DNA of 64,000 bases from Favolaschia claudopus. Lineage: Eukaryota > Basidiomycota > Agaricomycetes > Agaricales > Mycenaceae. How positions within the stretch are numbered: the first letter of the stretch is position 1; every line of letters begins with the position of its first letter. The position numbers were made by a program, and so were the translations under genes. Below the pieces are notes generated by a model. It was not told the DNA's origin. It saw only the letters and a list, made by a program, of their open reading frames with translations, and did no database searches. This document shows, in pieces, positions 34,488-46,122 of this stretch. The stretch covers positions 620,001-684,000 of the forward strand of contig JAWWNJ010000079.1 in assembly GCA_037176885.1 (NCBI GenBank), written 5' to 3'.

Positions 34488-36593
34488 CTACTCCATGTCA
34501 TCCCCGGCGTCGATCTTCGGCGCACCCTCCATCAGTCTCATCACCGCTGGGCAACACTCCTCGAGTTGTTTCTCCCCCGCACCCGAAGGCATTCCCGCAG
34601 CTATCGTTCTCAACCCAGCCAGAAATTCCCTACTCGCCACAAAAGGAGGAAACAACCTCGGAATAATGTCGTGATACTCCGACCCTCTCGTCAAGTTGAA
34701 AAGAATCCGTTCGCCACGCGCGGCAACTGCTCCCACCGCTACGGAGGTCAACGCAGAGTCGAGCTCTGCAATCTCATCGATCTGGATCTGGCACGCCCCG
34801 TGGCGGAAATCGAACAGCATGTAAGGAGTCTTGTCGGGCTTGTTTTGCATGAAGCGCAAGTATCCACGCGCAATCTCCTTTTGACGGGAGCGGAATTCCC
34901 AATAGAGGAGAGTGTGCAGAAATGAGTTATTTCTGGCAGTCATTGGCGAGTGTTCTGGATGGCACTCTGAGGTGAGGTTGAATTTATGTCGTTCTCTTGT
35001 TGAATAATCCTGTATTTCGAACTCACCTACACGACTGCGCCACGAAAGACGGGTACAGAACTGCCGGTGACCCGCCAGCCAGTCCGTTTGTTGACACGCT
35101 TTGGAGCAATAATATGCAATGGTACAGCCGCTGCAGACCTTCATCTCCTGTTTGTGGAAAGTCCCCGCGCACTATAAATTGCGGAGTGCAAAATGAATGT
35201 GGATTGCAGGAGTATTTGAGTTTTCGCTCACCTCGTGATTATGACAGCAAATTGGAACGTTCAATCCCCCCGCATTGTACGCATCTAAAGCTTGAAAACG
35301 GTCCTTCAATACTGCCATAAAGTTCTGCCAAGATTTGTAAAACGGCCGTGAACTCTCTTTGATAAACCGGGCCTTCTCATTTATGTCCTTGATTTGACCT
35401 AACGACGCCCGGATCTGCGAGAGCGACGAATGTAAAGTTGTTACCGACGAAAGGCTATCGAAGAGTAAGGCCCGACATCTCGGCAGTGCTATACCAGCTT
35501 GAAGGACAGTGGGCAGGAAACCAGCACGCAGGGCTTCGACTACTCGTTGGTGGCGTGGACAGGGGCGAAGGAAGGCGAGCAGATATTCGTAATATGATAG
35601 GTTGCTCACGTCGGCTGGAAGAGAACCATCGAACACGGCCCGAGAAAGGTTGGTGAGGCTTGTCACCAGTCCCATCTCCAATAGCACGTCGACAAACCCA
35701 AGACCGAACGGCGGTCGTGCTTCGTGATTTGTGCATTGAATGAAGGAGATCAGACTGCCGAGCGCCACGGTAGTGCGGTCGTGATCGAGGGGGGAACTTC
35801 TGTTTGGTAGAAATCGATTGAGATGCAAAAGGGCGAGCGATGCAAGATCGGCTGCGCTACCTCCTGCCCCAACAATGACCCCATCAGCGGCAGAACGACT
35901 CCAGTCTGGGTGCTCAATCCAGAATTGGAGGCAATCCGGCAACGCGATAAGCGCTGTGTTTGCGGCCGCGTTGTCTCTAGCATCCGCTTGTAGCAGGTGA
36001 GCCCTAGCTCTCCCAGGAAAACACAGATCTCGACTATGTCCGTTGCCATCGTCTTCGCCGCCTCCGGATTTCCGCCAAGCACTGCGATGAATAGTGCTGT
36101 TGTACGTACCGGTCGGCAATGAGATCGACCGTCAAGATCTCGTGGTACGTCTCCGCGAACTGATGCCAGGCCATACGTTCTTCCATATATCAGAAAAAGC
36201 ACCGAAAGATACACGCTTCGATCTGACGACAGTCAACATTCCGCGCAGACTATTGGTGGACGCAGAACATCTCCAGTCGACGTGTGAGTCCCGGACAACG
36301 TCGCCCGGGCCGTCTAGGCTGCTCGAAAGAGGGGGGATCCGGATAGGATCGAGAACTGCGTAGAGGACGGGCAAGAGTGGTGCCAGTACGTCTATGGTCC
36401 ACGGAATGCGAGTGATATTTTGCATGAAGATGGCCCGTTCCTTCAGAGAAGCAGACGGGTTGGCAGCTGCAATGGCGGACTTCTGAACACAGCGTCAATG
36501 AAAGCAACTTCAAGCCGCAATGTACTCAATTACGCGGAATTGAAGCGGAATTTTGGACCGTGCAGCATCGGAGAGTCGGAGGGATTGATGCAT
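34488..36593 (-). pseudogene. MYND-type zinc-finger gene with several frameshifts
   Basis: Minus-strand exon 1 is 36593-36534 (M-H-Q-S-L-R-L-S). Exon 2 is 36482-35232. The MYND exon follows a GTGAGCG...TTTATAG intron, starting about 35174 (VCSGC, YCSKACQ, DWLAGH). The last exon contains MTARNNSFLHTLLYWEF and ends at 34488. Exon 2 is a multiple of three overall, but the conserved protein passes through three frames within about 200 bp: WKNVWPG, then FAETYHEIL, then TALFIAVLGGNPEA, then HLLQADARDNAA. That requires indels near 36165, 36110 and 36005. The downstream half is clean, so decay is confined to one patch. It is the inverted partner of 12518-14646. Confidence 0.78.
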
Positions 36594-36785
36594 TATAGGT
36601 TCAGCGCGTCCAGACGCAGGATAAGGGGGCAGGGATGGTGATAATCTGGTTTACACAATGGCGAGCGCGGGATGACAGCTGATGACAGACAGCTGGCAAA
36701 CAGCGAGATCGAAGGTCCGTATGTCACCGTTCACGACTCCGACTGCGGTCACCATCAGGTCACAGTCACAGCAACTCGAATCATC

Positions 36786-36793
36786 CCGAGCGG
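36786..36793 (+). repeat. 8-bp target duplication, left
   Basis: CCGAGCGG lies directly outside the left terminal inverted repeat and is repeated exactly at 45281-45288 outside the right one. Confidence 0.9.
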
Positions 36794-37047
36794 CAAGAGG
36801 CGTCCGATCTTCTTATCACACCCACCATCAACTTCACGTGCATCAACACCCCCTTCCATATCCGGTTGTTGATGCTGTCATAACCAAACACCGACGCACA
36901 TTGACACGACGCGCAAACGACGCGCATCCTTGGCTTGTAGACGCGTCGACTGCCCCCTCACTCGCTTTCTGGGAGTAGCCGGTACATATCTGCTACTCCC
37001 GGTCATTCCGCTGCCCAAGACACGCGTTTTACTCCACCAATCTGAGC

Positions 37048-40000
37048 AGTCAGCAAGTCACCGATCCTGGTGTAAATACTGTCCATAGAGCCGTTTCATC
37101 GCACATAAATGGTTTCTCTACATCGCAATACTCTCAAAATGCAGAGTTTCAATCCAACCTTCCTGTCCTCTCTTCTATTGGGCCTGTTCCAGAGCCATCC
37201 TCGGCGGCTCTATCCATAGACCACGGAAATTCCTCGATATCCTGGATAAGTGACTGCGCTGCGCCCATTTGTCCTAAATGTGCCAAACAATTCAAGAAAG
37301 GCACGAATGAAAAGTCTTACAGAGATCATATAGACTCCCGTGCATGCATAAAAGGTGCGTCACTTGTATTCTTGGGGAGCGGCCAGCATCGACTCAATAC
37401 TATGACATACAGCGCGATCTAAGCAGTCTACGGCTCAGTCTCTGCCGTCATACCATGTTAATACCACTCCTGCTTATCTACCCACTTCGTCATCTTCACA
37501 GCACTCCGAATTTGCTGAGCCCTTTACCCACATCCCTTGCACGGGAATACCACTTGAATGGGATCCCCAAACTTTCTGGGAGACTTATCCCTTCCAAATG
37601 CATAGTCCTAGCTCTAAACGTCGTCCCAAATATGACTTGATACTTTCCGAGAGTCCCCGGGCTCGTGCCAAAGATTGTCGCGGATTCGTCGGATCTGCTG
37701 CCTGTTGCCCCCGATGTTCGGAGCTGTCCCTTGACATCTCAATCATCAAAGAGCGAGCTAGTCGTTCCTTCGAGCATGTTCATGATCACGATGATTTGTC
37801 GGTCACGCAGCTTCGGGCCAAAGTGAAGTCGGTTAAAGAAACACTAAATGAATTGAAACTCAAGGTAATTGCAATGAATACTTGTCCGTCCATACAGCCC
37901 GTTCAAATAATGACAGAGCCTTGATCTTGCGGAATCTGCCGACCGTGCACACAAGCGACTGGATGAATACGCGAATGTCATGCAATTTTTAGGGGATAAT
38001 GCGTATCGTATTCCTGCCATCCATCGCCTGTTATGTAACGCTTCTGCAAATGGTTGGAGCCCCACAAGAACCCTCGAGCACTGTAAGCTTGCGGCAGAGG
38101 GAAAATACACCGCTCGAAATTACTCCCAGTATGAAGTCGACCTTGCTGTCCTTCTCTCCGAACTGGGGGGAGGAGGAGCTGTGTACGCTCTGAATCATTC
38201 CATTTTCACTCTCCCTTCCCGCAACACCATACGGCCATATCGCCGTGAGGCCAATCTAATGCCGTCTATCAATGGCGTCGGAGCAGCCGAAATTTCTCGC
38301 AACATCTCCGCTTTGTTTGGGCCGCGGGAGAGTCACAGTGATCAAGCTTCACATGTTGAAGAGGAAGACGACCCCTATGGATTTTCCCTGTCATTCGACG
38401 AGGTCGCTGCGGAGCGTAGAATTGACTACTTCCCGGAAACCGATGAGATGGGTGGTTTTTGTTTGGAACATCGCGCTGCTTTGGATTCGATTAAAGTCGG
38501 AACAAACACGCAAACGGTGGAAGCCGCCGTGACGGCCGTGCGAGAAGGGAAGGTCCACATTTCACACGAGATATCGGTTGGCGCAATTTCCCGCCTCTCG
38601 GAAACCGGTTATGGCGCCAAGCCCGTTTTTATGGGTCCTTCTTGCAAGATAGGGACCTGGAGAGACTGCCTTCGAACAATGGAGATTGTTCTCGAGTGTT
38701 GGAAACGCTCAACGCACGGTGAACGACTGCACGGCCCCATCCTCTCAGTTTCCTCTGACGGCTGTCCAAAACGCCGATACGCAATGTTCATGATGTGTAT
38801 GCATAGCGAAATCCTTCCGGAAATCCCTTATACCCATTTATTTGTGACCTGCCGGGACTCAATCGGCGAGTTGGGAAGGACAATTTGACAAACGATCCTG
38901 ACTACAAGCATGAATTTAAACGTAAACGAGTTTTCCTTGTTCCGTTGATGCATCCTTGCTGACTTGTTATGTCACTAGGTTTGCGCACACTTGTCTGCTC
39001 GCCTGAGGGACTGGTTGTCAAGAACGTCTGTATCAATCGCGATCTCTTGACGTCGTGGTTGGAGCGCTTGCCAAACCATGACTGGTCGGAAACCTCCCTC
39101 TATGCTTTGTTAAATCCGGCCGATGCTCAGCATGTAGCACGAACGATAAAACTCATGCTCTGCATTGTCGAGATCAAAACCCTGGACTCCGACGACTTCG
39201 ATCCAAGCGAGGCAGCCGAATTTGAGGCACTCTGTCTTCTTGCGGACTTCATTGACGCCTGGCTTCAGCCGTTCATCAATGTGGAACTCAATCTAAGCCA
39301 GCAGATTGAATCGTTGATTACGGCTTCCCATCTCCTCTGCGCCCTTTACCTTCAAAATGGCCCTTCCTTCATGCCGAACCAGTTATATGCTGATATTCAA
39401 GCGTCCATAAAAAACGCGGTCTTGCTTGTCCCTAAAACTCGGATTATCAACGGGAAACGGAAGGTTTTTATTTGCTTGTTGGGAGACGATGTGCTGGAGG
39501 CTCTTTTCGGACGATCACGTATGATTGGTGGTCATTCTCCTAACTCCAGCGTCGGAGAGCTTCGCGATCGTTTTGTCTCTGCGATGAACCTCGACTACAT
39601 CTACGAGCAACATCCGGAATGGGAACGGCAGCCGCAACGGCTCAATATGTTTCGGATGAGGCACGTTGATCATTTGCGGCCCGCACACTTCAAACGAGAA
39701 CTCCGGGCTCAAAGCTGCGACCTCAAATCATGTTGGACAGCTGCGGTTCGCAAGGCGGAGGCGATATTAGCTCAGTACAGAGCTTCCATGGCAGTTCCGT
39801 TTGCTGTTCTCTTTCAACGCAAGGACACAGGCGTATACGGGGAAATAGTATACTAGACGCACTCTGATTAGCAATGGTCGGTGGTGGAATCAGATTGAAG
39901 AAGGAGAGTGGAGTGTGGTATATACCACTCACCCTTGGGGGCCGCCAGCGCCCGTATCCGCGCCCACCGCTCGCCCGCGGATCGCGCCTTGATGGTCCGT

Positions 40001-43000
40001 GCGTAAGGCGCTGTTCGCCCGTCCGAAACGTGTCATTTGTTTGTCCTTGTTGCCATCAAACCGTCATCCATCAATGATCAATCCGTCCCGCCACCCTCCG
40101 CCCTCCCTTCAGCTCCCCTTCGCATTTTACACCACCATACCGGCGACTACTGCCCACCGGCCTTCTGATAGATCTATAATATACGCTGCCCCTATCCCTG
40201 GGCTCTCCTCCCCCCTGCTCCGCCGCAATTTGCCTGATAATTGATTGCTCCGGTAACCGATTAGCGCTACATACTGGGCTTAAAAATTCTTGCTTCCATC
40301 TCTGGCTCCTCAATTACAGGCTCTGATACCCCTGTAATTGACTCGCACCCGCGTTTGTCTGCGCGAAACTTGCTGGTTGCGGCGCAAATCAACATATACC
40401 GATTAGCACGTCCCCGGATCCCCTCTCAGACCCTCTGGCGCCGGCAAAAAACGCTGTGTTTGATCCAGCGGTCGGCGGGTTATCTATTCAATTATTGCTC
40501 TAGTTCCCGCTCTCCTACTGCGGCCCTCGTGGTTTCCAGCGCACCGAATTTTGGGGCTTCGGTGATATCGGACTCTTGCTCCGAGCGTTCCGATACCCAC
40601 AAAACATTGAACCTCGAAACTGCACTCCAGGTTAGACTCATTGGAACTGCGTGTCATTTCTTAGAGGATGGAGATAAGTACATTACACCCCGAGCTCAGA
40701 GGGTTCTGTGGAAAGATAAATATTCTGCTGCCCAGATTCCGTCGCTAACCGGTCGAAACATTGCTTAACCGGTCGAAACACTCGCGTTCAGTGAAACAGG
40801 TGCCCGAGAAAGGTGCAGAAAAGTCCTGTAAAATTATGAGACATAAAGAAGGCATGTACAAGCAACATTTGTTAAAACTGTGCCACGGGAGTAACTGTGA
40901 GTCGCGCAATCCATCTGAGATTCCATTTGAACAGCTCATTTCTCGAGTTCCAGTGCAAAACCTTGTTACAATGAAACTTCGATTTCGTTCCCGTTTGCAC
41001 ATTTCCATCCAGATCACCATGGGACCCCAGTTCAAACGATATACTCGAACTCCTGCATTACTTTCCTCAAGTTCTGAGTTATATTTGGAGCCTCCAACAT
41101 CCGCCTGTCCCCAAGAATCGCGAAATAAGGTAAAATTTGATTTTTTTCAAACACGCCGTACAGCTGTAGATTTCTAACCCATTGAAGCAGTGATATAGAC
41201 GACTCCGAATCCGAAGTATGAGATAGCAACATGGAGGCTAGGACTAGATATACAGCAATGATTTCGCTTGTCACACCAGCCATTTCAAGAGCTGCAGCGC
41301 AAAGTTCTGCTTGAGAAACACATTCAAGCATTAATATCAGAACAATGAAGTGTTATGCCATTAACCTCAGTGCTTCAGATACATACAGAAATTGTCAAGC
41401 CCTGAACTCACACCCCGAGTTATCTGAGTAAAATCACCTCGAGGAAAAATCAATTTCCCTGTTTGAACCTTCGACTGTATATATACTAGCAGTATAAAGT
41501 TAAAAAGCAAGTCAGAATTTTGAAGCTCTGAGAAACATGCTTGGGAAACTCAATTTTCGATGTTTCGACCGGTTACGATGGGCTTGATGAACGCCGTCAC
41601 ATACGTGACACTCTTGCTTCCGACCACCATGTCTGCCGCCGTCGAGCATGCTGACCGCTCGCATGCAATTCTATCGCTCCACAACAATCAAGGGCTTTCT
41701 TCTACTAAGAATTCTGGCCTCTTCCCTATATCTGGCACTCCCAATCCGGTGTTTCAAGTTCTTCAGTGCGGGCAACGTCCTTCATCGTCAATTCGTGAAG
41801 TCGCGATTCAGAGAACTATTCTGCTCTTGATCTCGGTTTTTCATGGTGCGTCATGATCATATACCGTCACAATCCCTCTCTGACTTCTCTACCTGTTGAT
41901 ATGAAGGCTAAGGGTCGTACTCTCAGGGTATTCAGCCCATATTCGTGCTGAAATTGCGCTGGGTAAGCGTAGCATTAATCGAAGCAATTGCAAGTTTCAA
42001 GACTCACTGGTTACATTCTACCCATCTTAGACGCGCAAGATTGACTCTTGTCCCCATTTCACCAGCACCGCCGGCGCTATTCGCGTGATTCTCGTACGGA
42101 TAGCTCGCTGTACGCCTCTCCCAGCTTCTTTCGCGTTTCACGCCGCTCTAATACGACCGTCGATCCTAGTCTAAGCCGAGATGCCCTACGCTCATCGTCA
42201 TTCTCGTTACCGCCACCGCGTTCACTGCCCACACATCCAAGCCTGTATGTACCGCTGCATTCGTTGCTGCCTTATCTCCGCCGTCCCCACGTCTTTCTCT
42301 CCCCAACTTTGAAGAATGAGACGGCGGATGCGGAACTCGAGGTTGGTGGGGAGTCCGCTGCGAGCGAGCTGCTGCTGAGCTGGGCCGCTGGCAACCCAGG
42401 GAGAGTACGACGGTAGGCTGCTTCCTAGACCAAGACGACCGCAGGCGCTGATCACGAGATAGATGGAGAGGTGCGCGCGCACTGATCAAACCGTTGAGCT
42501 CAAGAGCAAAGCACGGGCAGGACTGCTCGGCGAGCGCCGAGCGCGACAAGAGGGAAGCATTTTGCGCGACGACGGCCCGCGCCCACGCATTCAAGCATAG
42601 CGGCGGTGGCTAGAAAACACCGCGCGTGTTGCCCTCGCGAATGGTGAGAAACGCGAGACCGCGCGAAAGCTTACGCGCTCCCAAGCTATCTTGCTTTGCA
42701 AATAGCCCAGTGCTTGCCGGCGCGACTCGCAGCCGCTGCCATTTCCCGCCCCCCATATCGAACATCTTAGCTACATATCCCATTTTCCCAGCCCACCATC
42801 GTCACTCTCGGCCATTAGCCCATACTGGCTCTGCCCACATGTCCCATTAATCCTTCTCATACGGACAAAGTTTTCACAATGTACTCGGTATTTTTACGCT
42901 ATAGTACGCGAAAGTATCTAGCCATGTACTCCTTTTTTTTGTAGATTTTACGCGATTTTTCTAGCTACATATCGAGCTCATCGTGCTCGACAGCGCCAAG

Positions 43001-45034
43001 CAACGGTCGAGACCGTTGCACAAATAAATGCAAATTTGATCATATTTACGTACCCTCTTGTTCGCTGCCCTCTACGATGACGACGACCGCGAGCTCGTTG
43101 CCGACGGTAAGCCTAGCCCCTGCCTAAGCACTCTAAGATGGTATACTAGAAATCACTCTAAACCTCTGGTTTGATTCCACCACGACCCATTGGTAATTAG
43201 AGCGGGTGGTATACTATCCCCCCATAATAAGGTGAAGGACACCGACCTTCTGCGCCCATTCGGGGGCAAGTATCCTGCTATCTCAACTGATGTTGACCGG
43301 TCTATGGTCGGCACTACAAACACACCTGCTGAATCGATTGCGGGTCTCGATCCTGAGACCATCAACCCCCCCAACATGATGACGTCCGAAGATTTAGACA
43401 ATTTGTTCGCTTCCGTCACTCCTCCCGACATCACTCCCCACTCCCTCTTTGCGGACGTGAATGACAATGGCCGGCAGGCACACAAAAAGACCATTATTCG
43501 TACCTTCTTCGACATGACACACGACAGCCACAGCAGCCATGATCGCCTTCAGCGCGTTCGGGGATATACTATCGGTGGCAGGTCGTGGGCCCGAGAAAGT
43601 ACAGCTGACACCAATTTGACGGTTTCATCGGCAACTCACTTCAAACTCGGTGATTTATTCACAACTCTTATATCTCACAATAACACCCATCTGGCCCTCG
43701 CAATTGCGAAATCTACAGTAATCAAAAAAATGCAACCTGGTGCGAAGCCTGTATCAATGCCGGTCATTCCTCGCGCAGAACTCCCGCTGGCGGAGTCCCC
43801 TTATATTATTTCTGGCCAGGTGCTTTCACTTGTCCCTATACCATACGATGGCACACCATTTGCTTGTGCATGGGACGGAAAATTCGTGTCTTTTTCCCTG
43901 AAAAAGAACAAGCAAACCAGCAGCGATGAAACCTCCCGGATCCGCAACCTGCAGTTTTCGGTCACAAGCCGCCTTATTGATTGCAATATCCACGATGCAG
44001 CTTGCAGCGGGCGTGCCCCTTGCGACTCGGACATCGACTCAGATGATATTCCGGAGAAGACATGGCTTTTTCCCAGCGCAAATCTGCTGTCTGCCTGGAA
44101 TTATCTCTGGAACCAATTAATGGGGGATGAAACTTTGCATAATAAATTTCCTATATTCACTAGCGTCTGCGACGGAGTCTTCCCTTATACCACCTCTCCA
44201 GCACCAGGTTTGATTCCGTTTAGACTCTTCTACTTTCGTTGATTTCTCAAATTTATATTGATTCCACAGATTCTCCCGGCCTTTGTTACTCATTACCTAT
44301 ACAGGGTACGGCTATCGAAGAATCACATCGCAATCGTAGTACATGTCGCGTGTGCGGACTCGTAATAAAAGAAACCGACCGCCAACAACACATTGGTCGG
44401 CACATTCTACAGTCTGTCCTCGGAGTCCGTGATTCTACGGTCAAAGTTCCGGTGAGTCTCCAGCCCTCATTCCCTCATTTCTTGGTTCACGATACTATAT
44501 AACGGTCACAAGGTATCCAAAGAATATCCTTGTGGTACATGTGCCGGTCCCACAGACAATGGCAACTGTAAAATGGGAATCAAAAGCGGCAAGCTGAACT
44601 CGGAATGCCCTTCAGCATACTCATTCATGGTCAATCGCGCTGGCGAATTCCGGGACAAGCGCCCATGTACGAATATCCCCATCAAATGTCCCCTCGGTTG
44701 CGACCAGACGCACTGGAAATACAATTTCCTGAGGCACCTTGACGAAAGGCATCCTCAGTGGACAAAGGTTGTGACTAAAGGCTTTCTCTCTACAATTCAG
44801 GTGAGTTCCGCTGAGCAGGCGGGACTTGAAATTCCGGAGAACCTCGTCATCGAATGGCCGCCCGTCTTGCCATCTTCCGACAGCCCCACAACTGTCTCCC
44901 AGGATTCCAGCAGCCGTAAAAGGTCTATATCCCCGGGTCCCCGATCCCCCAGTCGCCGGAGCAACAAAGAGAATGAAGCTCCACCAGAAGAGGGCGGTAA
45001 TTCACGCACCAAGAAAAAAACTAGAATCATCTGA
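37048..45034 (+). pseudogene. Broken transposase-like gene of the 36.8-kb element
   Basis: The encoded protein has, in order: an N-terminal zinc-finger-like CPKCAKQF...H...C (about 37265-37340); a domain from about 37598 with introns at 37865-37916 and 38922-38978; a block with GYGAKPVFMGPSCKIGTW; a candidate first catalytic Asp in SVSSDG (38757); a second in DPDYKHEFKR (38900); and a Glu in GDDVLEALFGRSRMIGGHSP (39497). After the nested element come an acidic/Asn-rich region (43217-44207), a CRVCGLVI...H..RH finger (44340-44405) and a Cys/His region CGTCAGP...CPLGCDQTHWKYNF (44530-44735), with a basic tail ending RTKKKTRII at 45034. Lesions: a missing base near 38848 and the insertion at 39848-43214. 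No start codon was found upstream of the first finger. The D-D-E reading and the link to P-element/THAP9 transposases are inference from motif layout. Confidence 0.72.
39848..43214. mobile_element. Nested 3.37-kb DNA transposon, TA target duplication
   Basis: The ends are imperfect inverted repeats of about 44 bp: left GTATACTAGACGCACTCTG..., and right, read inward from 43214, GTATACCACCCGCTCTAATT.... Both run on into a shared GTGGTGGAATCA. TA flanks both sides (39846-39847 and 43215-43216), as for Tc1/mariner-type elements. Joining the flanks with one TA restores the host frame exactly: codon ATA at 39845-39847 is followed by TCC at 43217 (GEI then SPHNK). The interior holds no recognisable transposase. 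A second GTATACTAGAAATCACTC lies just inside the right end (43141). Probably non-autonomous or decayed. Confidence 0.9.
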
Positions 45035-45211
45035 ATTTTGCTCGTTATCTCAATAGTTATGCCTTCCCATGCAAAGAAACTTTATAATACGAGTCCACAT
45101 ACATGTCTTAGTCTATTCCAAACATCCCCAGACCATTTCATAGCTCTCGCCGTACGCACGAAACGATTCAAGGTCGACGCAGCTGTCGGCTTCTAAACGG
45201 AGATATGGCCC
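45035..45211. other. 3' non-coding part of the transposon
   Basis: A short stretch between the stop codon of the transposase-like gene and the right terminal repeat. It presumably contains its 3' end; no specific signal is recognised. Confidence 0.4.
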
Positions 45212-45288
45212 GATATGGAAGGGGGTGTTGATGCACGTGAAGTTGATGGTGGGTGTGATAAGAAGATCGGACGCCTCTTGCCGAGCGG

Positions 45289-45545
45289 TCGCTGTGATTT
45301 GCCTTGGTTGGAGTTCTTTTTACGGGGGAAGAACATGTCCGAATTCAGATTGTTGGATGACTGAACCGCCTTCCACTCTGAACTTTCAACAATGATTCTC
45401 GAAAGAATCATAACGAATTGAAAACAAGAAGAAATACAACAGCTGAGCTCCTCGTCGTTGCCGTTCCGAAATAGCATAAGCCTGAGGAATACATGACGCA
45501 GGGGCTTGTCATGGATGCGAAATCATAACTATAAACTTATGTAAC
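45289..45545. other. Intergenic between transposon and SnoaL-like gene
   Basis: Ordinary flanking DNA to the right of the transposon and downstream of the minus-strand SnoaL-like stop codon. No gene is seen. Confidence 0.5.
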
Positions 45546-46122
45546 CTACGGATTTGTCTGCATCACCTCCTGCACTAGCGCCGTATCGAGATACTCCCTA
45601 ATCTCAACCACTTTTCCCGCATCCGTAAATATGAGAATCCACACGTAGCTGGTTGAATATCCGCTCAACTTGGAGCAGACACAGTGACAGAGGATAAAGA
45701 AACACTCACCGATTATTGTACGGTTTCCCGTTACGTTGCGTGGCTTGACTCTCAACTTCTAGGATAGCTTTGTTGTTTCCAATGATCTGTGAGAATGATT
45801 TATGAGATTCGGGCAAGCAGCCTTGAAGTGGTGCGTTACGTCGATACATTTAGGGTCGACCCCGGGGTTCTCCACGGGCTGGAGGCGGCTCAACATCGGT
45901 TTCAATACTTCTTCAAACCAGCTATTCAGCGTCTATCCAATCTCGATTAGTAACTCGCAGACAAAAACAAGAAGAAAGCCGCACATAAACCCCGGTCAAC
46001 CTCACAGGATCCTTCTTTTCCGACCCAATGGTCCACTGCAGCTCGGGGTCGATGAGAGAGAAGTCTTGAGTATAGAGCTTCTTGAGCCAGTCCTTGACGT
46101 AGTCCTCGGTGAGCGTGAACGT

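Larger units (their letters stand above)
36794..45280 (+). mobile_element. Autonomous-type DNA transposon, 69-bp TIRs, 8-bp TSD (candidate new family)
   Basis: The first 69 bases (36794-36862, starting CAAGAGGCGTCCGATCTTCT) are the exact reverse complement of the last 69 (45212-45280). CCGAGCGG flanks both ends. The total is 8487 bp, or 5118 bp without the nested element at 39848-43214 and one copy of its TA duplication. It carries one long, intron-containing gene in plus orientation (about 37048-45034). Perfect TIRs indicate a recent arrival, while the gene is already broken by a 1-base shift and by the nested transposon. Eight-base duplications are known for hAT, P and KDZ elements. Motifs in the protein point more toward the P/THAP9 type (inference). 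Confidence 0.92.

Noticed and set aside
37980..39856. KDZ, Plavaka/CACTA or hAT transposase assignment
   Set aside because: The 8-bp duplication excludes CACTA, and I could not match KDZ or hAT hallmark regions. The P-like reading is kept only as a hypothesis.
39848..43214. Transposase gene inside the nested TA element
   Set aside because: Frames at 40355-40768, 41032-41331, 41560-41856 and 42166-42594 are short, lack DDE motifs and do not join through plausible introns.
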